DNA of 32,384 nt from an uncultured Veillonellaceae bacterium (GTDB taxonomy: Bacteria > Bacillota > Negativicutes > Selenomonadales > Selenomonadaceae), in the NCBI GenBank assembly GCA_900315575.1, contig OMZR01000011.1, forward strand, positions 1 through 32,384, given 5' to 3'. The notes beneath the pieces are model-generated. The model worked only from the letters and a program-made list of their open reading frames with translations, searched no databases and was not told where the DNA came from. A program made the translations under genes and the position numbers. This document shows, piece after piece, positions 24,122 through 32,069 of the stretch (positions are counted from its first letter, which is position 1; each line of letters opens with the position of its first letter).

Positions 24122-26302
24122 ATGGAGCAGTATTTCATTCATAGCGTAAAGCCCAAAGAGTGGAAATTCTGCGAAGAGGCCGATCTGAACAAAATCGACA
24201 TCGAACGCGTCCCCATCGTGCTCGTCATCTGGGATAGCGGCACGGCTCGCGTCTGGTGTCCGCAGCATCGGACGTACGAAGAAGCGGCCGGCTTCGCTCT
24301 GTCGGAAGTGCAGACAGCGGCGGGCTGTCATCTGCACGGCATTTGTGTAGAATATGTGATGCCAACGGAAGTAGCCTGTCTGCTGGAAAATGAACGGCTG
24401 CATTTCAAAAAGCCGGTTCGCTTGCAGGCGCGCTGGTGGCTTTACCGGCGCGATGCGAATCATCCGCTGATCCTCGGAACGGAGTTTCTGGAGCTCCGAA
24501 CGCGCCCTGCCCCGTGCGTCGAGCCGTACCCGTACGAGCCCCTGATGAAAAAATTCTTGTATTACAACGATCCGCTGGAACTCGGCAAAGAGCAACATCG
24601 CACATATCGTTCTGTTGATGAAAACCAGCTGCCGGACATCGTGGCCGAAGCCGTCATCGAAGCACTGCGCGACGATGCGAAAAAACACTTCGGCATCCGT
24701 CCGTCCATTCTCTCCGGCCTGAAGGGACGCGAAAAGCTCCATGCGTTTGCCGAGCGCCCGCTCGACCTCAACAGTGCGCTCTTGCGTCCGTACTTCAAGA
24801 ATTTCGACAAGGATTTCCCTGTGACGAGCACGGACAATTTTCATCCGTTCTGCCAGCGCCTCGGCATCCATCCGCCGAAGAGCTTGCGCCGTCTGTACCA
24901 GCAGAATCCGTTTGCTATCATCGAGTACCGCGCTCTGCTGGAGCTCGGATTCCGCGATTACAATCACATGCGCCCGCTCCTCGAATGCTCCCGCATCGGC
25001 AATATCGATTTTGCAGATCAAGGGAGCACCTACTGGGAGAAAGGAACATCGTGCTACAATTTTCCCTTTCTATCAGCAGAGCAAACGCAGACGAAAAATG
25101 TTCCGATGGAAAAGCCGCCGCAGCCGGAATCATCGGATAGCGACGGCATGATCACCCAAGCAGAAATCGATATGCTGCTGAATGGCGGCCTGGCAGAAAC
25201 AGACCGTCGCGATTATTCTGGATGGGAGCACCTGTACAGCTTCGTCCAGTTTTTCCTGAGCCGGCGCGGCGAGGCGTGGACAGCACGCTATCTGGCAACG
25301 CTTTCCCATGATGGCTGGGAACGCTGGTGCGATGATATGTGCTCGATGATGGAACAGTACGGACATAAATTTTCGGATGACGTGAAAGACGCATTCGCCA
25401 AGTACGGATTCACGTATTCCGTTCATGCGCTGATGGTGACGGAAGTGAACTGCATGAAGTACAGCCACCACGCAATCCGCTACACGAAGGAAGAACATTG
25501 GCTCGAATGTGACATCGGAGGATATGCGTTCCGCCTCTTCCCCGATACGGATGTCATGCTCGAGGTCGGCCAAGAAATGGATAATTGCATCGCAAGCTAC
25601 ATGAAAAGCGCGCTGAAAAAAAAATGTACGTTGCTATTCGTGCAAAAAGACGGACGCACGTATGCTTGCATCGAAGTGCAGGATATCCGGGTCATGCAGG
25701 CGCTCGGCCCGCACAATCACCAGCTGGAGGGCGATGTCCTGCGCGCCGTCCGCACATGGATGCGCTTGATGGTTTTGAAAAATCGAGCTGGAGCAGAATT
25801 TTCGGATGCGTGGAAGGAAAAGGATGTCCTCACCGCAACGCCTGCCGGCGAAGAAAATTTCTGGCTGTATGACATGAGAGCACTGGCGAAGCGAATCCCA
25901 TCGGGCGCAGGCGATGGATGCGTCATAGCGTTCCTGACGAAATTTGCCACATCCATCGCGATGGATGAAAATCTCCGACAAAAATATGTGCTGGCGGACC
26001 CCGCACGCGAAGTACGAGATGAGCGCAGAGAGCTGCGCCGCGTTTGTCCGATCCTCTTGCGAGTGCTCGATGCTGCGGAGGCCGGAAACGGCGAAGCGAT
26101 GTGGGGGATGTATTACCTTTTCGGCGAACCCTGCGGCGTGTTCACGGAAGATGCGACAATGGCGGAAAAATGGAAAGAGCGCGCACGGGAAGCGGACGTG
26201 CAGAAATACCCGACGATTTTGCGGTATCGACGTCCCCCGAAACGGAACGTCATTACGCAGGAGGAAATCGATCGGATTTTAGCGCCTTTGGTTGACGCAT
26301 GA
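24122..26302 (+). CDS. PcfJ-like protein with Sel1-type repeat (first paralogue)
   Basis: This 726-residue protein has a PcfJ-like core at about 463-535 (CDIGGYAFRLFPDTDVML, VGQEMDNCIASYM, TYACIEVQDIRVMQALGPHNHQL). This matches the PcfJ family signature of a G-x-x-M-x-[HN]-C-[IV] segment followed by Q-x-x-G-x-x-N. A single Sel1/TPR-like repeat (AEAGNGEAMWGMYYLFGEP) sits at about 651-692. The motif ITQxEIDxxL appears twice, at 343-353 and at 711-720. PcfJ proteins are found on conjugative plasmids and elements and their biochemical role is unknown. GGGAGG is 8 bases before the ATG at 24122. It is paralogous to the next gene. Confidence 0.8.
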   Translation: MEQYFIHSVKPKEWKFCEEADLNKIDIERVPIVLVIWDSGTARVWCPQHRTYEEAAGFALSEVQTAAGCHLHGICVEYVMPTEVACLLENERLHFKKPVRLQARWWLYRRDANHPLILGTEFLELRTRPAPCVEPYPYEPLMKKFLYYNDPLELGKEQHRTYRSVDENQLPDIVAEAVIEALRDDAKKHFGIRPSILSGLKGREKLHAFAERPLDLNSALLRPYFKNFDKDFPVTSTDNFHPFCQRLGIHPPKSLRRLYQQNPFAIIEYRALLELGFRDYNHMRPLLECSRIGNIDFADQGSTYWEKGTSCYNFPFLSAEQTQTKNVPMEKPPQPESSDSDGMITQAEIDMLLNGGLAETDRRDYSGWEHLYSFVQFFLSRRGEAWTARYLATLSHDGWERWCDDMCSMMEQYGHKFSDDVKDAFAKYGFTYSVHALMVTEVNCMKYSHHAIRYTKEEHWLECDIGGYAFRLFPDTDVMLEVGQEMDNCIASYMKSALKKKCTLLFVQKDGRTYACIEVQDIRVMQALGPHNHQLEGDVLRAVRTWMRLMVLKNRAGAEFSDAWKEKDVLTATPAGEENFWLYDMRALAKRIPSGAGDGCVIAFLTKFATSIAMDENLRQKYVLADPAREVRDERRELRRVCPILLRVLDAAEAGNGEAMWGMYYLFGEPCGVFTEDATMAEKWKERAREADVQKYPTILRYRRPPKRNVITQEEIDRILAPLVDA

Positions 26303-26321
26303 GGAAGGGAGGTGGCTCTCG

Positions 26322-28391
26322 ATGCTGGACAAGGCATTCGTACAGACGGGTGTAGATGGTTCATGGGTGGAATGCTTGGACAATCGTCTGGCTCACGAAG
26401 AACTGGAAAAGCTTGCGTGTGCGATTTTCTTAGCTTGTGATGACGACCAGAATCAACATTGGTTCAAATTTTATCGCTATCGGGAAAACTATGCTGACAA
26501 TTTCGATGTTGGGACACCGACGGAAAACCAAGAAATTTTCGATTGGGCAAGTGATCAAGCAGACATCGTCGGCTTCGGACATAGCTTTATCCGTCAATAT
26601 GATTGGTGGAAGCCGCAAATTGTTCCTGTCCGATGGAGAATCTTTCAAAAGTCGCCAGAATATCCCTTGTATCTTGCGGTCGATGTCGCCCGCGTTCAGC
26701 AAGAACGGAATGGCGCTGAATTTCATTATGAGACCTTTTCCATCAATGTCTCTATGGATCGTGGCGTTTCCATCGTATCGCATACGGGATATAAAAGCCG
26801 GGGACGATGGACGGACAAAACGGATATCGATATTCCTGAAAACATTTCAGCTGCTGTCGTAGAAGCGTTACGGGATAGCACGAAGGCTTGGTGCGGCATC
26901 CGCCCAGCCATCACATGGCCGCTTTACGGGAAAGAAGCTGTCCTCGCCTACATCGCGCATCCGTTCGATTGGAATGTGTCAGTATTTCAGCAAGATATCG
27001 GAGACGACTACAAAGCACTGTTCCCCCGCGAACAGAAGGATAATTTCCGTGCGCTTTGCAAATATCTTTCCATTCCACCGACGAAGAGCCTGCGCCGCGC
27101 CTACGCAAAGAACCCGTACGTCATATTCTGGCATCTGCTGCTCAAAGGATATGGCGTAGAGGACTTGAATCTCATCCAGAAGTTCTACAAATTCGATCAG
27201 GGAATCGTTGGCATCCCGTTTTCCGACATTCATTTGAAAAATGGGAAGGTGTCGATTCCGCGCAACAACAGCACTTATATCGACTGGCTGCCGCTGGAAC
27301 ACTATCTTCGTTGGCTTGAAAAGAACAAGAGCCAGCGCGCGATGGTGAACGAGCTTTACCGCTGGGCGAAAAAGGGCATCAATCAAGAAATGTATGACAC
27401 GCTATCGCAGTTCGCGCAATACGAGACGGCGCTGCCGGAATCGTTGCGCCAGATGCTTCTGCGCCGCGGACTGACGAGAGAGGTTCATGATCTCATCAGC
27501 GAAGCCGTCCTAGAATTGAATCCGAACACGCGCAACCGCATCCTGCTTTATACACCAGAGGATTACGCGCTTGAATATCAGATTGGCGATTACGAGTTCC
27601 GTCTCGTGAGACAAACGCATGATCTGTCCATCATAGGAAGTCGGATGCATAATTGCGTTGCATCCTATCGGGGGAAAGCTCTCCGTGGGGAATCCATCAT
27701 CGTAACGGCCAAAAAGGATGGAAACTATGTCATCTGTATCGAGCTCGATGCCGAGCATCACCTCTATCAAGCATACGGGCCGCACAATCAAGGACTTTCT
27801 GGTGACGATTTGATTGCCTGTGCGACATGGATCAAACTTTGTCAGATCCAAATCTCAACGCTCTGGTTCCATCTAGGAGATACCTCCGAGGCGGATGGAT
27901 GGAAGATTTCCAAGCTGCCGACAGAAGAAATACTCCCCAAGATGACGCGCGATGAAATTTCAAGAGTTACAAAAAGCGGTGTTTCCTACGGATATTATTC
28001 CTCCATGGCAGTCATCCTTGAGGAAAAACGTCCGTATTGCATCTCCGCGCCACCGTGGAAGACCTTTGCTTCGGAGCGCGAGTATTTGCAATACGTCTTC
28101 CCTGAAGGAAAAAATGTTTGGACAGCTGCCATGGAGGAAGAAGATCTCGATGCGCAATATGCTCTTGGCATTTGTTATGCGCACGGCAAAATCATGCCGC
28201 GCGATACCGACCGAGCGCTCGCATGGCTGAAGCGTCCAGCTGAAGAAGGAAATGTCCAAGCACGGATGCTTTGCCAAAAGATTCAATGCGACAATGCGCG
28301 CATGAATGGGACGTACGACGACCGCATCCGCGAAGGGCTGCGGCTGGCAAAACTTCGGATTGAAATGAAGCAAGCTCTGCGCACGGCGTAA
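26322..28391 (+). CDS. PcfJ-like protein with Sel1-type repeat (second paralogue)
   Basis: This 689-residue protein shares with the preceding one the block AVVEALRDSTKAWCGIRPAI and SIPPTKSLRRAYAKNPYVI. It also shares the PcfJ core (YQIGDYEFRLVRQTHDL, SRMHNCVASYRGKAL, YQAYGPHNQGLSGDD; about 421-490) and a C-terminal Sel1 repeat (LDAQYALGICYAHGKIMPRDTDRALAWLKRPAEEGN, about 607-655). It lacks the ITQxEIDxxL motifs of its neighbour. The two are a diverged tandem duplication. The start at 26322 has GGGAGGTG 7 bases upstream; the frame to 26292 merely overlaps the previous gene. Function is unknown. Confidence 0.8.
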   Translation: MLDKAFVQTGVDGSWVECLDNRLAHEELEKLACAIFLACDDDQNQHWFKFYRYRENYADNFDVGTPTENQEIFDWASDQADIVGFGHSFIRQYDWWKPQIVPVRWRIFQKSPEYPLYLAVDVARVQQERNGAEFHYETFSINVSMDRGVSIVSHTGYKSRGRWTDKTDIDIPENISAAVVEALRDSTKAWCGIRPAITWPLYGKEAVLAYIAHPFDWNVSVFQQDIGDDYKALFPREQKDNFRALCKYLSIPPTKSLRRAYAKNPYVIFWHLLLKGYGVEDLNLIQKFYKFDQGIVGIPFSDIHLKNGKVSIPRNNSTYIDWLPLEHYLRWLEKNKSQRAMVNELYRWAKKGINQEMYDTLSQFAQYETALPESLRQMLLRRGLTREVHDLISEAVLELNPNTRNRILLYTPEDYALEYQIGDYEFRLVRQTHDLSIIGSRMHNCVASYRGKALRGESIIVTAKKDGNYVICIELDAEHHLYQAYGPHNQGLSGDDLIACATWIKLCQIQISTLWFHLGDTSEADGWKISKLPTEEILPKMTRDEISRVTKSGVSYGYYSSMAVILEEKRPYCISAPPWKTFASEREYLQYVFPEGKNVWTAAMEEEDLDAQYALGICYAHGKIMPRDTDRALAWLKRPAEEGNVQARMLCQKIQCDNARMNGTYDDRIREGLRLAKLRIEMKQALRTA

Positions 28392-28444
28392 TTTTCTGAT
28401 CTGCGCGATGGCTGCTCGTTATGATTTTGATGGGAGTGATGCGT

Positions 28445-29020
28445 ATGTATTGCAGAAAATGTGGGAACGAACTCCGAGACGGAGACGAGTTTTGCAGCAA
28501 ATGCGGGGAACGTGTATCGACAAGCGCAGGAGGGAAGTCAAAAATTTCTGTGCATCTCGATCTCGATGCGCCATCCATCCAACCGCCATCGAGTAGCACA
28601 TTCAAACAACTTCTTGTGCCAGGGAAATTCTCTCACAGCATTGCTCGAGGAATCGTCTGTCTCTTTGCCATTGCAGTGTTCATCGCCATTGAATATACAC
28701 TTTTTCCGGCGAAAGGAGCACCTTCCGATTTCATAACTGACAAGAGAGGGCTGTTGGCCGTTTGGGCACAAAATCTCGGAGCTTCCATTCCTGCTACAAT
28801 TTTCTTTCTCCCGTTCCTGTACGGTCTTCCGAGGCACAACATCACAAAACGATCGTATGCTATGGAGGCATTTTTCCTCATCAACATTTCATTCCTCGTA
28901 TTCGGGCTGGATGCTGTTATGCGAATTACATTTGTTCCGAGCATTGTCTTGTTTCTCATTGGCATCGGAATGCTTATCACAGGACGAAAGAAAAAAAGCA
29001 AGCAAAATCCGACAGCATGA
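28445..29020 (+). CDS. Zinc-ribbon membrane protein
   Basis: This 191-residue protein begins MYCRKCGNELRDGDEFCSKCGERV, a four-cysteine zinc ribbon (Cys3, 6, 17, 20). A hydrophilic linker follows, then about four hydrophobic spans (IVCLFAIAVFIAIEYTLF, IPATIFFLPFLYGL, FFLINISFLVFGLDA, IVLFLIGIGMLITG) and a basic tail. Such zinc-ribbon membrane proteins are common and mostly uncharacterised. GGGAGTG sits 6 bases before this ATG; earlier ATGs at 28421 and 28439 have worse spacing. It closes the run of plus-strand genes from 16917. No terminator is visible before the insertion element. Confidence 0.75.
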   Translation: MYCRKCGNELRDGDEFCSKCGERVSTSAGGKSKISVHLDLDAPSIQPPSSSTFKQLLVPGKFSHSIARGIVCLFAIAVFIAIEYTLFPAKGAPSDFITDKRGLLAVWAQNLGASIPATIFFLPFLYGLPRHNITKRSYAMEAFFLINISFLVFGLDAVMRITFVPSIVLFLIGIGMLITGRKKKSKQNPTA

Positions 29021-29149
29021 ATTTTCAATTTGGTAAGGGAGCATTCCTGTAATGCCGAATAACGAACTTTGAGAAAAAGGAACACCTATCATACAATAGG
29101 ATTATGTTAACCGGCCAGTTGACAAATCCTGAATATGAGGTGTTCCCCT
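29021..29149 (+). promoter_or_regulatory. Left end of insertion element with ribosome-site-masking hairpin
   Basis: GGAACACCT (29079-29087) is the reverse complement of AGGTGTTCC (29138-29146), which contains the transposase ribosome site GAGGTG. RNA reading in from outside would fold and hide the site, a recognised way insertion sequences limit transposase expression. The exact element boundary is not visible. Confidence 0.5.
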
Positions 29150-30430
29150 ATGAAAAAGTATACACAGAATGACAAGATTGAGCAAGTCACGGAGAAGACT
29201 CTGGTTGTCGGTGTCGACATCGGCAGCACGAAGCAGTACGCGCGTGCGTTCGACTACAGGGGCCGCGAGCTTGACCGCGTCTATTCGTTCATGGATTGCA
29301 GGAATGGCTACGAGCTCTTCCTGGATTGGATGCAGGGACTGCGATCCGCGAACGGCATGGACAAGATCATCGTCGGCGCTGAGCCGACCGGCCACTACTG
29401 GTTCGGCCTCAGGGACTTCCTGGATGCAGCGGGCATCCCGCTCGTCCTCGTGAATCCCCTGCATGTGTGTCGCTCCAAGGAACTCGACGACAACAATCAG
29501 ACGAAGAATGACCAGAAAGACCCGAAGGTCATCGCGCGGCTCGTGACGGAAGGGCGGTACAGCATCCCGTACATTCCGCACGGCGTCTACGCAGAACTCC
29601 GTGGCATGTGGTTCCTGCGCCAGCGCGTTGTGGATGAGGAGGTCAAGCTCCGCAACCGCATTGCGCGGTGGTTCAAAATCTATTTTCCAGAATACACGCA
29701 GGCCTATCACAGCTTTGCTGCGAAAAGCAGCATCGCCCTGCTGAAAGCCGCGTGCCTTCCGGAAGACATCCTCCAGCTGGGAGCTGACGGTATCGTCGAG
29801 CTCTGGCGTGCGATGAAGCTGCGTGCAGTTGGCAAGAAGAAGGCCGAGAGCCTGTTGGCCGCTGCGGCGCGGAGCACGGGACAGAAAGACGGTGCCGGGG
29901 CTGCCCGGATGGAGATGGAAATGCTTCTGGAAGATTGGGAATCCCTCCGGAAGCGTCATGAGAAGATTGACGAGAAGCTCGGGGAACTGTGTGAGCAGAT
30001 TCCCGAGAGCAAGAACCTGCTGGCCATCAAGGGCATCGGCCTGGCGACGGTGGCAGGATTCCTCGCGGAAGTCGGCGACATCAAGCGTTTCGATTCGCCG
30101 AAGCAGATCGTGAAACTTGCAGGCCTTGCGTTGCGGGAGAACAGCTCCGGCAAGCACAAGGGCAAGACGACCATCAGCAAACGCGGACGCGCCCGCCTGC
30201 GGAGGCTGCTTTTCGCGGGCGTGATGCCGCTTCTGGCGACGAACGATGCGTTCCACAGCCTGCACGTGTACTACACGACGCGGAAGCAGAACCCGCTGAA
30301 GAAGAAGCAGTCCGTCATCGCCATCTGCTGCAAGCTGGTGCGCATCTTCTACGCCTTGCTGACGAAAGGCACAGCCTTTGATAGCAGCAAGATGCTGGGA
30401 GACATCCACCGGCCGCCGATGGCAGCATAA
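29150..30430 (+). CDS. IS110-family transposase
   Basis: This 426-residue transposase has a RuvC-like DEDD domain (Asp23 in VVGVDIGSTK, Glu78 in GAEPTGHYW, Asp121 and Asp124 in KNDQKDPKVIARL). A coiled region (about 245-290) precedes the C-terminal domain with IKGIGLATVAGFLAEVGD and the SGKHKG...ISKRGRARLRRLLF block that carries the essential serine. IS110 enzymes insert DNA guided by an element-encoded bridge/seek RNA. The start ATG at 29150 has GAGGTG 7 bases upstream; five earlier codons are not conserved. The frame looks intact, so the element may be active. Confidence 0.95.
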   Translation: MKKYTQNDKIEQVTEKTLVVGVDIGSTKQYARAFDYRGRELDRVYSFMDCRNGYELFLDWMQGLRSANGMDKIIVGAEPTGHYWFGLRDFLDAAGIPLVLVNPLHVCRSKELDDNNQTKNDQKDPKVIARLVTEGRYSIPYIPHGVYAELRGMWFLRQRVVDEEVKLRNRIARWFKIYFPEYTQAYHSFAAKSSIALLKAACLPEDILQLGADGIVELWRAMKLRAVGKKKAESLLAAAARSTGQKDGAGAARMEMEMLLEDWESLRKRHEKIDEKLGELCEQIPESKNLLAIKGIGLATVAGFLAEVGDIKRFDSPKQIVKLAGLALRENSSGKHKGKTTISKRGRARLRRLLFAGVMPLLATNDAFHSLHVYYTTRKQNPLKKKQSVIAICCKLVRIFYALLTKGTAFDSSKMLGDIHRPPMAA

Positions 30431-30690
30431 GAGGCACACACCGAGCCCATGAAGGAGAGACGTCCACCGCACAGGTGCCGGCATGGGCAGAGCACAACTT
30501 CATAGAACAAGAGCCAGTAGTCCGGTACATTTCCAATAGAGCACGACTCGGTGAGGGAGCACACGGACACCCGTATGCGGGGAGGCAGGACGAAGGAATT
30601 CAGGACGTGGAAGCCACGATCCAGCTAGACATAGGAGGTTATGCCACCGCAGGCGAAGCGGGCACGCAGAAGGCCTTTTCAAAAAATTTT
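30431..30690 (+). ncRNA. Candidate bridge/seek RNA region at the 3' end of the IS110-type element
   Basis: This 260-base non-coding stretch follows the transposase and has small stems, for example GCCCATG (30445-30451) with CATGGGC (30482-30488) and CCCG-4-CGGG (30570-30581). In IS1111-type members of the family the guide RNA is encoded in the 3' non-coding end. The longer right end here fits that class. The RNA boundaries, loops and target match were not determined. Confidence 0.4.
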
Positions 30691-30852
30691 AAGGAACGAC
30701 GTTCTGTTTGCTGTACGCGCAAATCGCTCCGGCCTGCGGCTTCTGACACGAGATGTCGAAGAATCCCAGCATGAGGCAATCTTGTTGTTTTGAAAAACTG
30801 CGAAAAACGGAGTATGAGTGAGAAAACGGAAGTATATATAAGGAGTGATAGC
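30691..30852. other. Gap between the insertion element and the next gene
   Basis: These 162 bases contain no convincing gene. Short ORFs are present on both strands but lack ribosome sites. A weak TTGAAA-N17-TATGAG pair (about 30788-30816) precedes the 30853 gene. An AAGGAGTG ribosome site is at the end. Part of it may still belong to the insertion element. Confidence 0.4.
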
Positions 30853-31302
30853 ATGACACACAATTACCGTTTTGGCTATTCAACGACACGGGAAGATGGG
30901 ACAACCGTACACTACGACATGACGGCTGAAATCACTGACGAGCATATCGAAGAATTGATTCAGAAAGCCAATCAAGGCGATCAGGAAGCGCTGAATCAGG
31001 CGGTCAAATTCATTTGCGGCTGCCACATCGAATCATCCTACAAATCATGGCTGAAAAAAGTGGCGGATAAAAACGAGCAGGCGAAAGATGCTGTTTCAAG
31101 GTTGAATCCCGTTCGTGTCGGAGCGTCTAAGTTCGATCATTTCGTTACGACGACCCCGTTAGGTGGCATCATTGGCGATTCGCTGATTTTGCTCATATTT
31201 GCCGGATTGATTTATCTGGCATTCCATTTCGGCGGGGCTATCATCGGTGCGATTGTCGCCGTGGTCCTTATTGGATTCGCCATCTATTGCTATGTCTCAT
31301 GA
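30853..31302 (+). CDS. Small membrane protein with cytosolic N-terminus
   Basis: This 149-residue protein has a polar N-terminal region (about 1-95, with EEGxx-type acidic and lysine-rich helices and a Cys pair at CGC). Two spans follow (GGIIGDSLILLIFAGLIYLAF and AIIGAIVAVVLIGFAIYCYV). AAGGAGTG lies 5 bases before the ATG; the longer frame from 30790 has no ribosome site. The function is unknown. It sits on the same strand as the chaperone operon, beyond the insertion element, so it could once have been the next operon member. Confidence 0.65.
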   Translation: MTHNYRFGYSTTREDGTTVHYDMTAEITDEHIEELIQKANQGDQEALNQAVKFICGCHIESSYKSWLKKVADKNEQAKDAVSRLNPVRVGASKFDHFVTTTPLGGIIGDSLILLIFAGLIYLAFHFGGAIIGAIVAVVLIGFAIYCYVS

Positions 31303-31355
31303 CGTGGTTGGAAATGAGGTTCTACATCGTGACCCCATGAATCGGAGGTGAACTC

Positions 31356-32069
31356 GTGGAACACGACTATGATTTCGAAATTCGCGCCTTTCCCAAAATC
31401 GCAGGTGAAGCGCACGTTTATTGCCGCGCAGTCAATGCTATCATCGAGGATGGCGACCAGATTTGCAAGTGCTGTCCGTTAGCGACAGCGACATCAGATC
31501 GATGCCGCTATTTCAGAAACGTTACAATGATTCCAATGGAAACCAACATCGAAGCGTTGCCGGAAATGATGGATCGTATGATTGCACAAGGAGCAGAATC
31601 GCGATTCCCTAGGTTTCTTGCATCAAGTGATACGCTCAAACCATATCGAACGGTCGAGCGTGCGCTTCAATATGCTGCGGATGCTCATGCAGGCTTATTT
31701 CGGAAAGGAACACATCTGCCGTACATTATCCATCCAATCGAAGTGTCGATGATCGTCCGACAATGCTTTCCATGTGAAGATGGGAAGTTGACGGAGAACG
31801 AAATCTTTGTTATTGCGGCTGCGGCTCTGCATGATGAAGAAACGTACCGTACGGCTGAAAGTGAAGTGCTGGAAGAGGCGGATGACATCAGTATTGATGA
31901 ATTTGCGGCTGGATACTGCAGTGCCCTGCTTGGGCATGTGGACCGTAAGAACAGCCTTGTCTTTGCACTGGAAGCAGCTGAGCGCTGTACTCACCATGAC
32001 CACCAGGCAGATGACTACGACTTTACAGCATTGAAACAGAGACTTGCGGAGATGATTATCCATGGCTGA
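31356..32069 (+). CDS. HD-domain protein with N-terminal cysteine cluster
   Basis: This 237-residue protein has five cysteines between residues 23 and 50 (CRAVN...QICKCC...DRCRYF), a possible metal site. A SpoT/RelA-like HD phosphohydrolase domain follows (about 100-210), with AADAHAGLFRKGTHLPYIIHPIEV (His111, His126) and IAAAALHDEETY (His159-Asp160). RelA/SpoT-type enzymes act on (p)ppGpp, and related small HD enzymes on other nucleotides. No synthetase domain is present, so hydrolase activity is the simplest guess. GTG start, with GGAGGTG 5 bases upstream. Its stop overlaps the next gene by 8 bases. Confidence 0.8.
   Translation: MEHDYDFEIRAFPKIAGEAHVYCRAVNAIIEDGDQICKCCPLATATSDRCRYFRNVTMIPMETNIEALPEMMDRMIAQGAESRFPRFLASSDTLKPYRTVERALQYAADAHAGLFRKGTHLPYIIHPIEVSMIVRQCFPCEDGKLTENEIFVIAAAALHDEETYRTAESEVLEEADDISIDEFAAGYCSALLGHVDRKNSLVFALEAAERCTHHDHQADDYDFTALKQRLAEMIIHG

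Larger units (their letters stand above)
29072..30690 (+). mobile_element. IS110/IS1111-type insertion sequence (ends approximate)
   Basis: The transposase gene is flanked by a short left non-coding part and a longer right one (about 260 bases after the stop). No terminal inverted repeat or target duplication is obvious, as expected for the IS110 family. A weak subterminal match, TTTGAGAAAAAGG (about 29068-29080) and its near reverse complement CCTTTTCAAAA (about 30674-30686), was used to set the ends. These coordinates are estimates. Confidence 0.6.

Noticed and set aside
23660..25021. 453-codon minus-strand ORF
   Set aside because: It is antisense to the membrane-anchor and PcfJ-like genes. 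The plus frames have ribosome sites, a membrane span and family motifs.
29102..30484. 460-codon minus-strand ORF over the transposase
   Set aside because: The plus-strand frame has the complete DEDD and serine motifs, so this is a shadow.
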